This document shows positions 8,579-16,784 of a stretch of DNA of 64,000 bases, piece by piece. Below the pieces are notes generated by a model, which did no database searches, had not been told where the DNA came from, and saw only the letters and a program-made list of their open reading frames with translations. Numbering within the stretch: the first letter of the stretch is position 1; each line of letters begins with the position of its first letter. The DNA comes from JBGPYB01 sp041493035 (GTDB lineage: Bacteria > Acidobacteriota > Vicinamibacteria > Fen-336), in the NCBI GenBank assembly GCA_041493035.1, contig JBGPYB010000003.1:4863-68862 (forward strand). Direction: 5' to 3'. Made by a program: the position numbers and the translations under genes.

Positions 8579-9210
8579 GACGCTCGCCTCGCGGCTTCGA
8601 TGAACGCTCTCACTCGGCCTTCATCCTTTCGCCCCGGGGCCGACTCGACGCCGCTCGAAACGTCCACACCGTCGGGGCGCACCGCGCGAACCGCCGCCGC
8701 AACATTCTCCGGATCGAGACCGCCCGCGAGCACCAGGAAGGAGACCCGCTTCCGCACCTCTTGGACCAGGCGCCAGTCGAACGTGCGGCCGGTCCCACCA
8801 GTCGATCCATCCGACCGCGTGTCGAGAAGGATGCCCGCGACCCGCCCTTCGTAACGCAGGGCGTCGGCGGCGACAAAATCCGGCCCCACTCCTACGGCCT
8901 TCCAGCAGCGGCGCGGAAGGTTGACCAACGACTCCGGGGCTTCCGTGCCATAAAGCTGGAGGATGTCCAGCTCCGCTTCGTCGGCAATCTGAGACAGCTC
9001 TTCCGGCCGGGGATCCACAAAGACACCGACCCGCACGATGGAGGCAGGGAGTCCCGCCGCAATGATGCGGGCCTTCTTCGGATCGATCGCTCGGGGGCTC
9101 CTGTTCCAGAACACGAAGCCCACGGCGTCGGCTCCCGCCTCAGCGGCCGCCAACGCGTCGCTCGAACGAGTGATCCCGCAGATCTTCACGAAGAGCCTGC
9201 TACGCGACAT
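8575..9210 (-). CDS. trpF: Phosphoribosylanthranilate isomerase
   Basis: A 211-residue TIM barrel that converts phosphoribosylanthranilate to CdRP. KICGIT near residue 10 carries the catalytic Cys, and LLDTRSDGSTGGTGRTFDW contains the catalytic Asp and phosphate-binding loop. The ATG at 9208-9210 gives an 11-bp overlap with trpC. The open frame extending to 9375 is inside trpC. A dedicated TrpF together with a separate HisA means that no dual-function PriA enzyme is needed here. Confidence 0.95.
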   Translation of the reverse strand: MSRSRLFVKICGITRSSDALAAAEAGADAVGFVFWNRSPRAIDPKKARIIAAGLPASIVRVGVFVDPRPEELSQIADEAELDILQLYGTEAPESLVNLPRRCWKAVGVGPDFVAADALRYEGRVAGILLDTRSDGSTGGTGRTFDWRLVQEVRKRVSFLVLAGGLDPENVAAAVRAVRPDGVDVSSGVESAPGRKDEGRVRAFIEAARRAS

Positions 9211-10024
9211 CGGGGCCTGTGTCGTCGGGGGCTGCGGCGCTGATGAGGCGCTCGAGAGCCGCGCCGGGGTCGGTGGCCAGCATGAGGTGCTCGCCCACGA
9301 GGACAGCGGCGAAGCCGGCGTTCCGAAGGCGCCGGACATCGGCGCCGCTGGTGATGCCGCTTTCGGCCACCGCAACGACGTCGTCGGGAATCGAGTCGGC
9401 CAGGCGGTAGGACACGTCGAGGGACACCTGCAAGGTTCTCAGGTCCCGGTTGTTCACACCCACGAGACGTGCTCCCGCCCCGAGAGCGCGAGACAGTTCC
9501 TCTTCGTCGTGGACCTCCACGAGTGCGTCAAGGCTGGTCTCCACCGCAGCGGCGAGCAGCGTCTTCAACTCGGCATCGGAGAGAGCGGCTACGATGAGGA
9601 GGATGGCGTCGGCCCCCGCGATCCACGACTCCCAGATCTGATAAGGGTCGATGATGAAGTCCTTCCGGAGCGACGGGAGGAGCGTCGCCGACCGCGCCTG
9701 CTGGAGATCGTCGAGGTTTCCCCCGAAGTACTCCTCCTCGGTCAGGATCGACAGGGCCGCGCCCCCGCCGATCTCGTAGGCTTGCGCCACCAGTACGGGA
9801 TGGAGGTCCGAGCGGATGGGGCCTCGCGACGGCGAGCGCCGCTTGAACTCGGCGATGACGTTGACGCGGTCGGGCCGCGCGATGGCGGTGGCGAAATTCC
9901 TCCGGCCACCAGGCGTCGGCGAGTTCGAGAGGATGCGGTCGAGGGGAAGCTCTTTGCGGCGTTCGTGAACCCGCGCCCGAGTGCGCGCGACGATCTCTCC
10001 CAGGATGCTGACGGACCCGCTCAT
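9200..10024 (-). CDS. trpC: Indole-3-glycerol-phosphate synthase
   Basis: A 274-residue monofunctional enzyme that closes the indole ring of CdRP. VIAEFKRRSPSRG near residue 57 holds a catalytic lysine; ALSILTEEEYFGG, RKDFIIDPYQ and GVNNRDL follow in family order. The ATG overlaps the trpD stop (ATGA), and its end overlaps trpF by 11 bp. It is not fused to TrpF as in enteric bacteria. Confidence 0.96.
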   Translation of the reverse strand: MSGSVSILGEIVARTRARVHERRKELPLDRILSNSPTPGGRRNFATAIARPDRVNVIAEFKRRSPSRGPIRSDLHPVLVAQAYEIGGGAALSILTEEEYFGGNLDDLQQARSATLLPSLRKDFIIDPYQIWESWIAGADAILLIVAALSDAELKTLLAAAVETSLDALVEVHDEEELSRALGAGARLVGVNNRDLRTLQVSLDVSYRLADSIPDDVVAVAESGITSGADVRRLRNAGFAAVLVGEHLMLATDPGAALERLISAAAPDDTGPDVA

Positions 10025-11019
10025 GTCTGACTCACCTCAATAACGCGGCTAAGAAGACGGGCGGCCCGGCCATCGTCGATGGCTTCGGCCGACTCCCGCG
10101 CTCCCTCCCGCAAACCCGATGCACGTCCCGCCACGACCAAGGCCGCGGCGGCGTTGAGCACAACCACGTCTCGACAGGGCCCGCCCGTGCCCCCGAGGAC
10201 CTCTCGAGCCATCGCGGCGCTCTGGGCAACCGTCGCGCAACGTAGAGCCTCGATGTTCGCCAGCGGAAGCCCTGCGTCTTCGGGAGACATCGTGAAGAGG
10301 CGGATCTCCCCGTTCTCGAAGGCCGCAACCGAAGTCGGCCCCGCGATGGAGACTTCATCCAGCCCTGACCCGTGCACGACCCACGCCCTCCGCGTGCCGA
10401 GACGACCGAGGCAGGCCGCCACGAAACGAAGCAACTCGGATCGTGGAACCCCCACCACCTGCGCCTCGGGGTGCGCGGGGTTGGTGAGAGGTCCCAGGAG
10501 GTTAAAGGCGCTGCGAGCGCCCAGTTCCTTCCGGGGAAGGGCGGCATGTCGCGTCGACGCGTGGAAGGCTGGGGCGAAGAGAAACGCCCATCCGACTTCA
10601 TCGAAGGAGCGCTGCGTCGTGGCGACGGAGGTATCGATGCGCGCGCCCAGGGCCTCGAGCACGTCCGCGCTGCCGCACCCACCCGACGACGACCGGTTGC
10701 CATGCTTGGCCACCGGGACGCCGCACGCAGCCACGACCAGGGATGCCACCGTCGATATGTTGAACGTGCCGGCGCCGTCGCCGCCCGTGCCGCAGGTGTC
10801 GATCGCTCCCGGCGCCGCGAGGGATACCGCCCGGGCCCGCATCGTCCGAGCGAAACCGACGATTTCGTCCTCGGTCTCGCCACGCGCGGCGAGGGCCGCG
10901 AGGAGCCCGCCGATCTGCGCCGGCGTCGCCTGACCGTCCATGAGAGTCGACATGGCCCGGCCCGCATCGCTCTCGGTGAGCCGTTCCCCCTTCATCACCT
11001 TTGCGAGGGCGTCCTTCAT
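10021..11019 (-). CDS. trpD: Anthranilate phosphoribosyltransferase
   Basis: A 332-residue enzyme that attaches phosphoribose from PRPP to anthranilate. The PRPP-binding segment GTGGDGAGTFNIST is near residue 80, KHGNRSSSG follows, and FLFAPAFHAS and FNLLGPLTNP are conserved further on. The protein is free-standing, not fused to TrpG. ATGA overlaps link it to trpG upstream and trpC downstream. Confidence 0.96.
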   Translation of the reverse strand: MKDALAKVMKGERLTESDAGRAMSTLMDGQATPAQIGGLLAALAARGETEDEIVGFARTMRARAVSLAAPGAIDTCGTGGDGAGTFNISTVASLVVAACGVPVAKHGNRSSSGGCGSADVLEALGARIDTSVATTQRSFDEVGWAFLFAPAFHASTRHAALPRKELGARSAFNLLGPLTNPAHPEAQVVGVPRSELLRFVAACLGRLGTRRAWVVHGSGLDEVSIAGPTSVAAFENGEIRLFTMSPEDAGLPLANIEALRCATVAQSAAMAREVLGGTGGPCRDVVVLNAAAALVVAGRASGLREGARESAEAIDDGRAARLLSRVIEVSQT

Positions 11020-11582
11020 CGTCGGTCCAGGAAGTTGCGGAGCAGATCTTTCCCGGTGGAGGTCAAGATGCTCTCGGGGTGGAACTGGACGCCTTCCAAG
11101 GGGTGGCTGCGATGTCGCAGGCCCATGACAATCCCGTCGTCGGTCCAGGCCGAGACCTCGAGACAGTCGGGGACCGATTCCTTCGCGACGATCAAGGAGT
11201 GATACCGCGTGGCCGTGAACGGGTCCGGCAAGCCGGCGAAGACGGTGCGACCGTCGTGACGCACCTCGGAACTCTTCCCGTGCATGAGCTTTGGGGCCCG
11301 CACGACGCGCCCGCCGAAGGCCTGACCGAGGGCTTGATGACCGAGGCAGACGCCCAGGAGCGGCACGCGACCCGCCGCGCGGCGGACCAGCTCGAGCGTA
11401 ATCCCCGATTGGTCCGGGGTGCCCGGCCCGGGCGAAATGACGATCCGGTCGGGGCGCGTCGCCATCGCCTCATCGACGCTCATCTCGTCGTTCCGAATCA
11501 CTCGCATCTCCGCTCCCAGCTCACCGAGATACTGGTAGAGGTTGTATGTGAAGGAGTCGTAGTTGTCGACGAGGAGGATCAC
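11016..11582 (-). CDS. trpG: Anthranilate synthase component II, glutamine amidotransferase
   Basis: A 188-residue class I glutaminase that feeds ammonia to TrpE. The catalytic Cys is Cys79 in GVCLGHQ, and the His-Glu pair is in GVQFHPES near residue 168. SPGPGTP forms the oxyanion loop. The start is GTG (11580-11582), overlapping the trpE stop (GTGA). In many bacteria this subunit also serves para-aminobenzoate synthesis as PabA; no pabB is in the window. Confidence 0.95.
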   Translation of the reverse strand: MILLVDNYDSFTYNLYQYLGELGAEMRVIRNDEMSVDEAMATRPDRIVISPGPGTPDQSGITLELVRRAAGRVPLLGVCLGHQALGQAFGGRVVRAPKLMHGKSSEVRHDGRTVFAGLPDPFTATRYHSLIVAKESVPDCLEVSAWTDDGIVMGLRHRSHPLEGVQFHPESILTSTGKDLLRNFLDRR

Positions 11583-13045
11583 GCGAGCCTCTGGGCGAGG
11601 CCCAAGGCCTCGATCATCGCGCCCGCTTTCGCCTCGGTCTCACGAGTCTCCGCCGCGGGATCCGAATCGGCCACGATGCCGGCGCCCGCTTGCAGAGTCG
11701 CGCGGCCCTGACCCAGCAAGAGGGTTCGGATGGCGATGCAGAAATCGACGTTGCCGCGGAGGTCCAGGTATCCGAGTGCCCCGCCATAGAGGCCGCGCCG
11801 GGCCGGCTCCAGCTCGTCGATGATCTCCATGGCGCGGATCTTCGGGGCTCCCGAGAGCGTCCCGGCCGGGAAGGTGGCGGCCACGGCGTCGAGCGCGTCC
11901 TTGCCGGGGGCCAGCTCCCCGAGGACCGAGCTCACCAGATGGAGAACGTGGCTGTATTTCTCCACCTTCATGAACTCCGGCACGGTGATGCTGCCGAAGC
12001 GGCAGACGCGGCCCAGGTCGTTCCGGCCCAAGTCGACGAGCATCAGATGCTCGGCTCTCTCCTTGTCGTCGGCCAACAGCTCCCGAGAGAGACGTTCGTC
12101 CTCTTCCTCGCTGCGCCCGCGCGGACGCGTTCCCGCGATGGGACGCACCTCGGCCCGACCTCCCTCGACGCGGACCAGCATCTCGGGGGATGCGCCGGCC
12201 ACGGCCGATTCACCGTCCTTGAGGAAGTACATGTAGGGCGACGGGTTCACCATCCGGAGCGCACGGTAGACGGTGAACGGGGGAAGCGGGCAGGGAAGGG
12301 AGTGCTGCCGCGAGAGCACCACCTGGAAGATGTCGCCGGCGGCGATGAACTCCTTCGCCTTGAGGACGGCCTCCTGATACCACGCACCGTCGCCCAAGCC
12401 GCCGTCCTCGGCCATCGCTGCCGGGGCTACCGCTCCCAAACGAGATGCAGACGGCGGGGCCGGTTTCCGAAGGTCGTCTTCGAGCGCGTCGAGAGTCGCC
12501 TGGGCAGCGTCGAAGGAAGCTCGACTCCCTGGCTCGGCATCGGCGATCAGGACGATTCGCTGAAGGACGTGATCGAAGGCCACCAGGGAGCGATAGAAGG
12601 AGAACGAGGCCAGGAGCCCGTCCCCCACGGGATGACGATCCGGGATCCGCTCGAAGAGGCGCACCGCGTCGTAGGTGAGGTAGCCCACGGCGCCGCCCGT
12701 GAACCGCGGGAGGCCGGGGACCTCGGCCGCCGATGCCCCGAGGCGTCCTCGGAGCACGGGCAGGAGGCCTTCCTCCCGCACGCGGCTTCCTCGCTCGTCG
12801 CGTTCGATGACCTTTCCGTTCCGCACTTCGACGGTCGCTTCGGGACCGCGGCCCAGGAAGGAGTAACGCGCGATCCGCTCGCCGCCGATGATGCTCTCCA
12901 GCAAGAAGGCGCGATCCGACCGCCCCTCGATCGCCAGGAACGCCGACACAGGAGTCAGCAGATCTCCCGGAATCTCACGGTAGACCGGGACGAGGCCGCC
13001 TCCTGCCGAGAGTCGATCGTAGTGCTCGAAAGAGAGGGATTTCAC
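11579..13045 (-). CDS. trpE: Anthranilate synthase component I
   Basis: A 488-residue enzyme that converts chorismate to anthranilate using ammonia from TrpG. The LLES motif (residues 48-51) is the known tryptophan feedback site, so allosteric inhibition by Trp is expected. Catalytic-core signatures include GDIFQVVLSRQ, IAGTRPRG and DLGRNDLGRV. The start codon is GTG (13043-13045) in a GTGA overlap with hisIE. This is the junction where the his section ends and the trp section begins, without any spacer. Confidence 0.96.
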   Translation of the reverse strand: MKSLSFEHYDRLSAGGGLVPVYREIPGDLLTPVSAFLAIEGRSDRAFLLESIIGGERIARYSFLGRGPEATVEVRNGKVIERDERGSRVREEGLLPVLRGRLGASAAEVPGLPRFTGGAVGYLTYDAVRLFERIPDRHPVGDGLLASFSFYRSLVAFDHVLQRIVLIADAEPGSRASFDAAQATLDALEDDLRKPAPPSASRLGAVAPAAMAEDGGLGDGAWYQEAVLKAKEFIAAGDIFQVVLSRQHSLPCPLPPFTVYRALRMVNPSPYMYFLKDGESAVAGASPEMLVRVEGGRAEVRPIAGTRPRGRSEEEDERLSRELLADDKERAEHLMLVDLGRNDLGRVCRFGSITVPEFMKVEKYSHVLHLVSSVLGELAPGKDALDAVAATFPAGTLSGAPKIRAMEIIDELEPARRGLYGGALGYLDLRGNVDFCIAIRTLLLGQGRATLQAGAGIVADSDPAAETRETEAKAGAMIEALGLAQRLA

Positions 13046-13671
13046 CTTTCGGTTCTCCGCCGCCGGAGCACGTCGAGAGCGCGTTCCATGGGGACGCCAC
13101 GTTGCGCCAGGCCGACGAGAAGGTGGAAGAGGAGGTCCGCGGTCTCCTCGGCCAGTCGTTCGTCGGTCTCGCCCTTGGCCGCGAGAATGACCTCCGTGGA
13201 CTCCTCACCGATCTTCTTGAGCGTGTGATCGAGCCCTTTGGCGAACAGACGGGCGGTGTAGGAGCCTTCGCCACCAGTGCGCCCGCGCTCGGCAATCACT
13301 CGGCCGACCTCGGCGAGGATTCCGGCGGCCGTGGTCGTCCCATCGCCGAAGCAGGTGCGGGTCCCCGTGTGACAAATGGGACCGTCGGGTTCGACGGTCA
13401 TCAGGACCGTGTCGCGGTCGCAGTCGGCATGCATCGCGTGGACGTACAGACGATTCCCCGAGGTTTCTCCCTTCTGCCAGAGAGCGCCACGGCTGCGGCT
13501 CCAGAAGTGAGCCAGCCTCGTCTCCGCCGTCCGCTCGAGAGCCTCGGCGGTGGCGTAGGCGACCATCAGGACGTCCCCGCTCACGCGGTCCTGGGCAACG
13601 ACGGGGAGGAGTCCCCTCTCGTCAAACTTGAGACCAACGGGGACCGTCAGCGCCGGCGCGCCGTCAGACAA
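13042..13671 (-). CDS. hisIE: Bifunctional phosphoribosyl-AMP cyclohydrolase / phosphoribosyl-ATP pyrophosphatase
   Basis: A 209-residue two-domain enzyme for steps two and three of histidine synthesis. The HisI domain (about residues 10-110) has GLLPVVAQD, GDVLMVAY, WSRSRGALWQKGETSGN and the metal-binding HADCDRD. The HisE domain (about 120-205) has GEGSYTARL and GEESTEVILAA. I chose TTG at 13669-13671 as start because a perfect GGAGG (13678-13682) lies 6 nt upstream of it. A GTG at 13684-13686 is open but has no such site. With TTG the overlap with hisF is 8 bp. Confidence 0.92.
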   Translation of the reverse strand: MSDGAPALTVPVGLKFDERGLLPVVAQDRVSGDVLMVAYATAEALERTAETRLAHFWSRSRGALWQKGETSGNRLYVHAMHADCDRDTVLMTVEPDGPICHTGTRTCFGDGTTTAAGILAEVGRVIAERGRTGGEGSYTARLFAKGLDHTLKKIGEESTEVILAAKGETDERLAEETADLLFHLLVGLAQRGVPMERALDVLRRRRTER

Positions 13672-14425
13672 GGCGCACCTCCACACCCGCCTCGTGGAGG
13701 CGGGCCTTCGCCTCGGGAATCCGGATCTCGCCGAAGTGGAAGAGCGACGCGGCCAGAGCGGCGCTCGCGGCTCCTTTGGTGAGGACCTCGGCCATGTGAT
13801 CGATGCTTCCGCACCCCCCGGAGGCCACGACCGGCACCGACACGGCGTCAGTCACCGCGCGCGTCAGCGCCACGTCGAAGCCGTCCTTGGTGCCGTCGCG
13901 GTCCATGCTGGTGAGAAGGATTTCTCCCGCCCCGCGTTCGGCCCCTTCCCGCGCCCAAACCACGGCGTCCCTCCCAGTAGCGGTCCGCCCACCATGGACG
14001 AAGACCTCCCAGCTCTCGGGCTCCGCGCGTCGGGCGTCGATGGCGAGAACCACGGCCTGGGCACCGAAGCGCCTCGCGAGGCGATCCAGAAGAGACGGGT
14101 CGGCCACGGCAGCGGTATTGACGGCGACTTTGTCGGCGCCGGCGCGCAGCAGCGCGTCGGCATCTTCGACGGAGCGCACACCACCGCCCACGGTGAACGG
14201 CAGGAAGACCGCGTCCGCTACGCGCCTCACCATGTCGAGGACGATGGGGCGTGCGTCGGACGAGGCCGTGATGTCGAGGAAGACCAGCTCGTCGGCCCCC
14301 TCGGCGTCGTAGCGCACCGCGCACTCCACGGGATCCCCGGCGTCGCGTAGGGAGACGAACTTCACGCCCTTGACCACGCGACCGCGGTCCACGTCGAGAC
14401 ACGGAATGAGACGCTTGGCCAGCAT
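13664..14425 (-). CDS. hisF: Imidazole glycerol phosphate synthase, cyclase subunit
   Basis: A 253-residue TIM barrel that, with HisH, forms imidazole glycerol phosphate and AICAR. The catalytic Asp is in IPCLDVDRGRVVKG (Asp11) and the second in SMDRDGTKDG. GGGVRS and SGGCG bind the two phosphates. It is separated from hisA by the small LRV/HEAT-like gene, whose TGA shares one base with the hisF ATG (TGATG). HisH is encoded two genes upstream of that. Confidence 0.96.
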   Translation of the reverse strand: MLAKRLIPCLDVDRGRVVKGVKFVSLRDAGDPVECAVRYDAEGADELVFLDITASSDARPIVLDMVRRVADAVFLPFTVGGGVRSVEDADALLRAGADKVAVNTAAVADPSLLDRLARRFGAQAVVLAIDARRAEPESWEVFVHGGRTATGRDAVVWAREGAERGAGEILLTSMDRDGTKDGFDVALTRAVTDAVSVPVVASGGCGSIDHMAEVLTKGAASAALAASLFHFGEIRIPEAKARLHEAGVEVRLV

Positions 14426-14799
14426 CAGTGCTTCTTCGCCCTGGAGAACGTGTGGTTGGCGTGCTCGCGCACGTCCTCGTCAGCGTGACTCAAGAGGGCC
14501 TTTCGCATGTCCTGGGGAAGCTTGCGGTTCGTGGCGAGGCTCACCAGGATCTCCCGTCGCGTCTCCCGGCCGAGGTCACGCAGGACATCCTCGGGCGTGT
14601 TGGGGTGGGAGGCGAGCCACGCCAGGAGCGCGGCCGCGTCCTTTGGCATTCCGGCGTCGCGGATCCCGGCCACGGTTTCACGAATGTCCTTCTCGGCAAG
14701 GACGTCATCGTAGACAACCGTTGCGGCGCCCCCCGGTTTCTCGAGGGCGCGCCGCACGGCCTGGCGGTCCACGCCCTTACCGATCCGCAGCATCGTCAC
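14425..14799 (-). CDS. Small LRV/HEAT-like helical repeat protein embedded between hisA and hisF
   Basis: A 124-residue soluble, strongly charged protein with no signal peptide or membrane segment. Residues about 55-120 read as two or three short helical repeats of the leucine-rich-variant/HEAT kind (LASHPNTPEDVLRDL, then REILVSLATNRKLPQDM and KALLSHADEDVREHA). I chose the GTG at 14797-14799 because GGAGG lies 8 nt upstream; an ATG two codons later is also possible. It overlaps hisA by 23 bp and shares one base with hisF. No enzyme of the histidine pathway has this form. A scaffolding or regulatory role is conceivable from location but nothing shows it. Confidence 0.75.
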   Translation of the reverse strand: MTMLRIGKGVDRQAVRRALEKPGGAATVVYDDVLAEKDIRETVAGIRDAGMPKDAAALLAWLASHPNTPEDVLRDLGRETRREILVSLATNRKLPQDMRKALLSHADEDVREHANHTFSRAKKH

Positions 14800-15526
14800 C
14801 GTGCGTGCCTCCGAGTGCGGCCTGGGCTTCAGCCATCGTAAACCGCTCTTCGTAGAGAGCCTTCCCCACGATCACCTCGTCGACTCCGAGAGGGGCCAGG
14901 TCCCGGAGCCGGACCAGGTCCTCACGCGTCGAGACGCCGCCCCCGGCGGTGATGCGAAGGCCGCACGAGCGGGCGAGCTGCTCGATCGCCTCGATGTTCG
15001 GGCCGACCAGCGTTCCGTCGCGCACCACGTCGGTGTACTGGATGCGCGGGACGCCCCAGGACTTCACCCGCTCGGCGAGATCGAGGGCGCCCATGGTCGT
15101 GATCTCGCGCCAGCCGGCCACGGCCACCATGCCGTTCTTCGCATCGAGAGCGACAGCCACGGCTTCGGGCCAGAGTCGCACGGCCTGCTGTACGACACCG
15201 GGGTCCGCCACGGCGGCAGTCCCGAAGATCACGCGGTTGGCGCCTCGGTCGCGGTACCGCATGGCGTTCTCCAGAATCCGCAGGCCGCCGCCCACCTCCA
15301 CGGGGATCTTCACGGCGTCGATGACGGCTGCCACCGCGTCGAACTGCGGGTTCGCCGAGATGGCCGCGTCCAGGTCCACGACATGGAGGCGGCGCGCGCC
15401 CGCCGCCTCCCAACGTCGTCCGGCCTCGGCTGGATCGCTGCCGTAGACGGTCTCGTTCTCCAGTTGCCCCTGGCGCAGGCGCACGACGCGGCCGCCGCGG
15501 AGGTCGATGGCCGGGACGACGATCAT
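14777..15526 (-). CDS. hisA: ProFAR isomerase (HisA)
   Basis: A 249-residue half-barrel-duplicated TIM barrel that isomerises ProFAR to PRFAR. The catalytic Asp8 is in VPAIDLRGGRVVRL, and the second Asp region is YTDVVRDGTL. GGGLR and GGGVS bind phosphate. The ATG (15524-15526) overlaps the hisH stop (ATGA). Because trpF is also present, this should be an ordinary single-substrate HisA. Confidence 0.96.
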   Translation of the reverse strand: MIVVPAIDLRGGRVVRLRQGQLENETVYGSDPAEAGRRWEAAGARRLHVVDLDAAISANPQFDAVAAVIDAVKIPVEVGGGLRILENAMRYRDRGANRVIFGTAAVADPGVVQQAVRLWPEAVAVALDAKNGMVAVAGWREITTMGALDLAERVKSWGVPRIQYTDVVRDGTLVGPNIEAIEQLARSCGLRITAGGGVSTREDLVRLRDLAPLGVDEVIVGKALYEERFTMAEAQAALGGTHGDDAADR

Positions 15527-16185
15527 GGCTGGACTTCCGCGGCCGGTGCGGCCTCGCGCCGCGCTCCTTTGGAGAGAGGATCGGAGGCGACGCTCGCCAC
15601 CCAGTTCGCGATCATCCGGAGGCCCACGTGCTGGCTCTTCTCCGGATGGAACTGGACTCCCAGAATGTTTGCAGCTCCGACGACGGCGGGAAGGTCGCGG
15701 CCATAGTCCGTGGAGGCGATCGTGACGTCCGCGGGAGCGTCGCAGTAGTAGGAATGGACGAAGTACACATGAGCCCCGTCCTCGACCCCATCGAGAAGCG
15801 GGTGAGAGCGATCGCGGCGTAGACGGTTCCAGCCCATGTGGGGTACCGGCAGCGTTCCCGGGATGCGACGCACTCGGCCGGGGAGAAGGCCGAGGCCCTC
15901 GTGATCGCCGTGCTCTTCGCTCCCCTCGAACAGAAGCTGCATGCCGATGCAGATTCCGAGGAGAGGCTTGCCGGTGGACGCCGCCTCCCGGAGCACGGGC
16001 ACGAGGCCGCGGCTCCGGACCTCCTCCATCGTCGCGCCGAAGGCTCCGTCGCCGGGGAGGACGAGAGCGTTGGCGGCCCTGAGGGCCGCGGGGTCGCCGG
16101 TGAGAACGGTCTCGACTCCGGCGTAGCGGAAGCCCTTCGTGAGGCTGCCGAGGTTGCCGAGACCGTAGTCGACGATGGCGATCAC
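15523..16185 (-). CDS. hisH: Imidazole glycerol phosphate synthase, glutamine amidotransferase subunit
   Basis: A 220-residue class I glutaminase partner of HisF. The catalytic Cys79 is in LLGICIGMQLL, and the His-Glu pair is in GVQFHPEKSQ. The start IAIVDYGLGNLGS is diagnostic. It begins with GTG at 16183-16185, overlapping the hisB stop (GTGA). A longer open frame upstream is a shadow of hisB. Its C-terminal 20 residues (SKGARREAAPAAEVQP) extend beyond the usual HisH length and look disordered. Confidence 0.95.
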   Translation of the reverse strand: MIAIVDYGLGNLGSLTKGFRYAGVETVLTGDPAALRAANALVLPGDGAFGATMEEVRSRGLVPVLREAASTGKPLLGICIGMQLLFEGSEEHGDHEGLGLLPGRVRRIPGTLPVPHMGWNRLRRDRSHPLLDGVEDGAHVYFVHSYYCDAPADVTIASTDYGRDLPAVVGAANILGVQFHPEKSQHVGLRMIANWVASVASDPLSKGARREAAPAAEVQP

Positions 16186-16784
16186 AGGCTCCCCTTCGTG
16201 CTTGGAACGTCCTTCACACGCGGATCCCTGGCGACGGCCATCGAAAGGGCGCGGGCGCTGGACTTGAACAGGGTCTCGGCGATGTGGTGGGCGTTTCGGC
16301 CGCGCACGAGATCGATGTGGATGTTGAGACGGCCGTGATCCGCGAGGGCCCAGAAGAAGTCCTCGAACAGCTCCGTCGGCATCGTCCCGACCTGTCGCGC
16401 CTTGAAGGGGACGTCGTAGTGGAGATAGGGACGCCCCGAGAGATCGATCACGCACCGGGACAGGGCCTCGTCGAGAGGGACGTATGCGTGTCCGAAGCGA
16501 ACGATGCCCTTCTTGTCGCCGAGGGCCTTCAGCAAGGCCTGGCCGAAGACGATTCCCACGTCCTCCACGCTGTGGTGGGCGTCCACGTGGAGGTCGCCCT
16601 TGCACCGGAGATCCAGGTCGAAGCGCGCGTGGGTCGCGAGCGCCGTGAGCATGTGGTCGAAGAAGCCGATCCCCGTCTGGATCTTTGAGCGCCCTTCGCC
16701 GTCCAGGTCGAGGGAAAGGTGAATCTCCGTCTCGCGGGTCTTGCGATCGATCGAAGCGTTGCGGCGCACCGGCGTCTGCCTCAC
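16182..16784 (-). CDS. hisB: Imidazoleglycerol-phosphate dehydratase
   Basis: A 200-residue manganese enzyme that dehydrates imidazole glycerol phosphate. The metal-binding His clusters are visible in FFDHMLTALATHARFD, DAHHSVEDVG and NAHHIAETLFK. It is the monofunctional form without the histidinol-phosphatase domain of enteric HisB. The start GTG (16782-16784) overlaps the hisC stop (GTGA) and has GGGAGG 5 nt upstream. No histidinol-phosphate phosphatase gene is visible in the superoperon. Confidence 0.95.
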   Translation of the reverse strand: MRQTPVRRNASIDRKTRETEIHLSLDLDGEGRSKIQTGIGFFDHMLTALATHARFDLDLRCKGDLHVDAHHSVEDVGIVFGQALLKALGDKKGIVRFGHAYVPLDEALSRCVIDLSGRPYLHYDVPFKARQVGTMPTELFEDFFWALADHGRLNIHIDLVRGRNAHHIAETLFKSSARALSMAVARDPRVKDVPSTKGSL

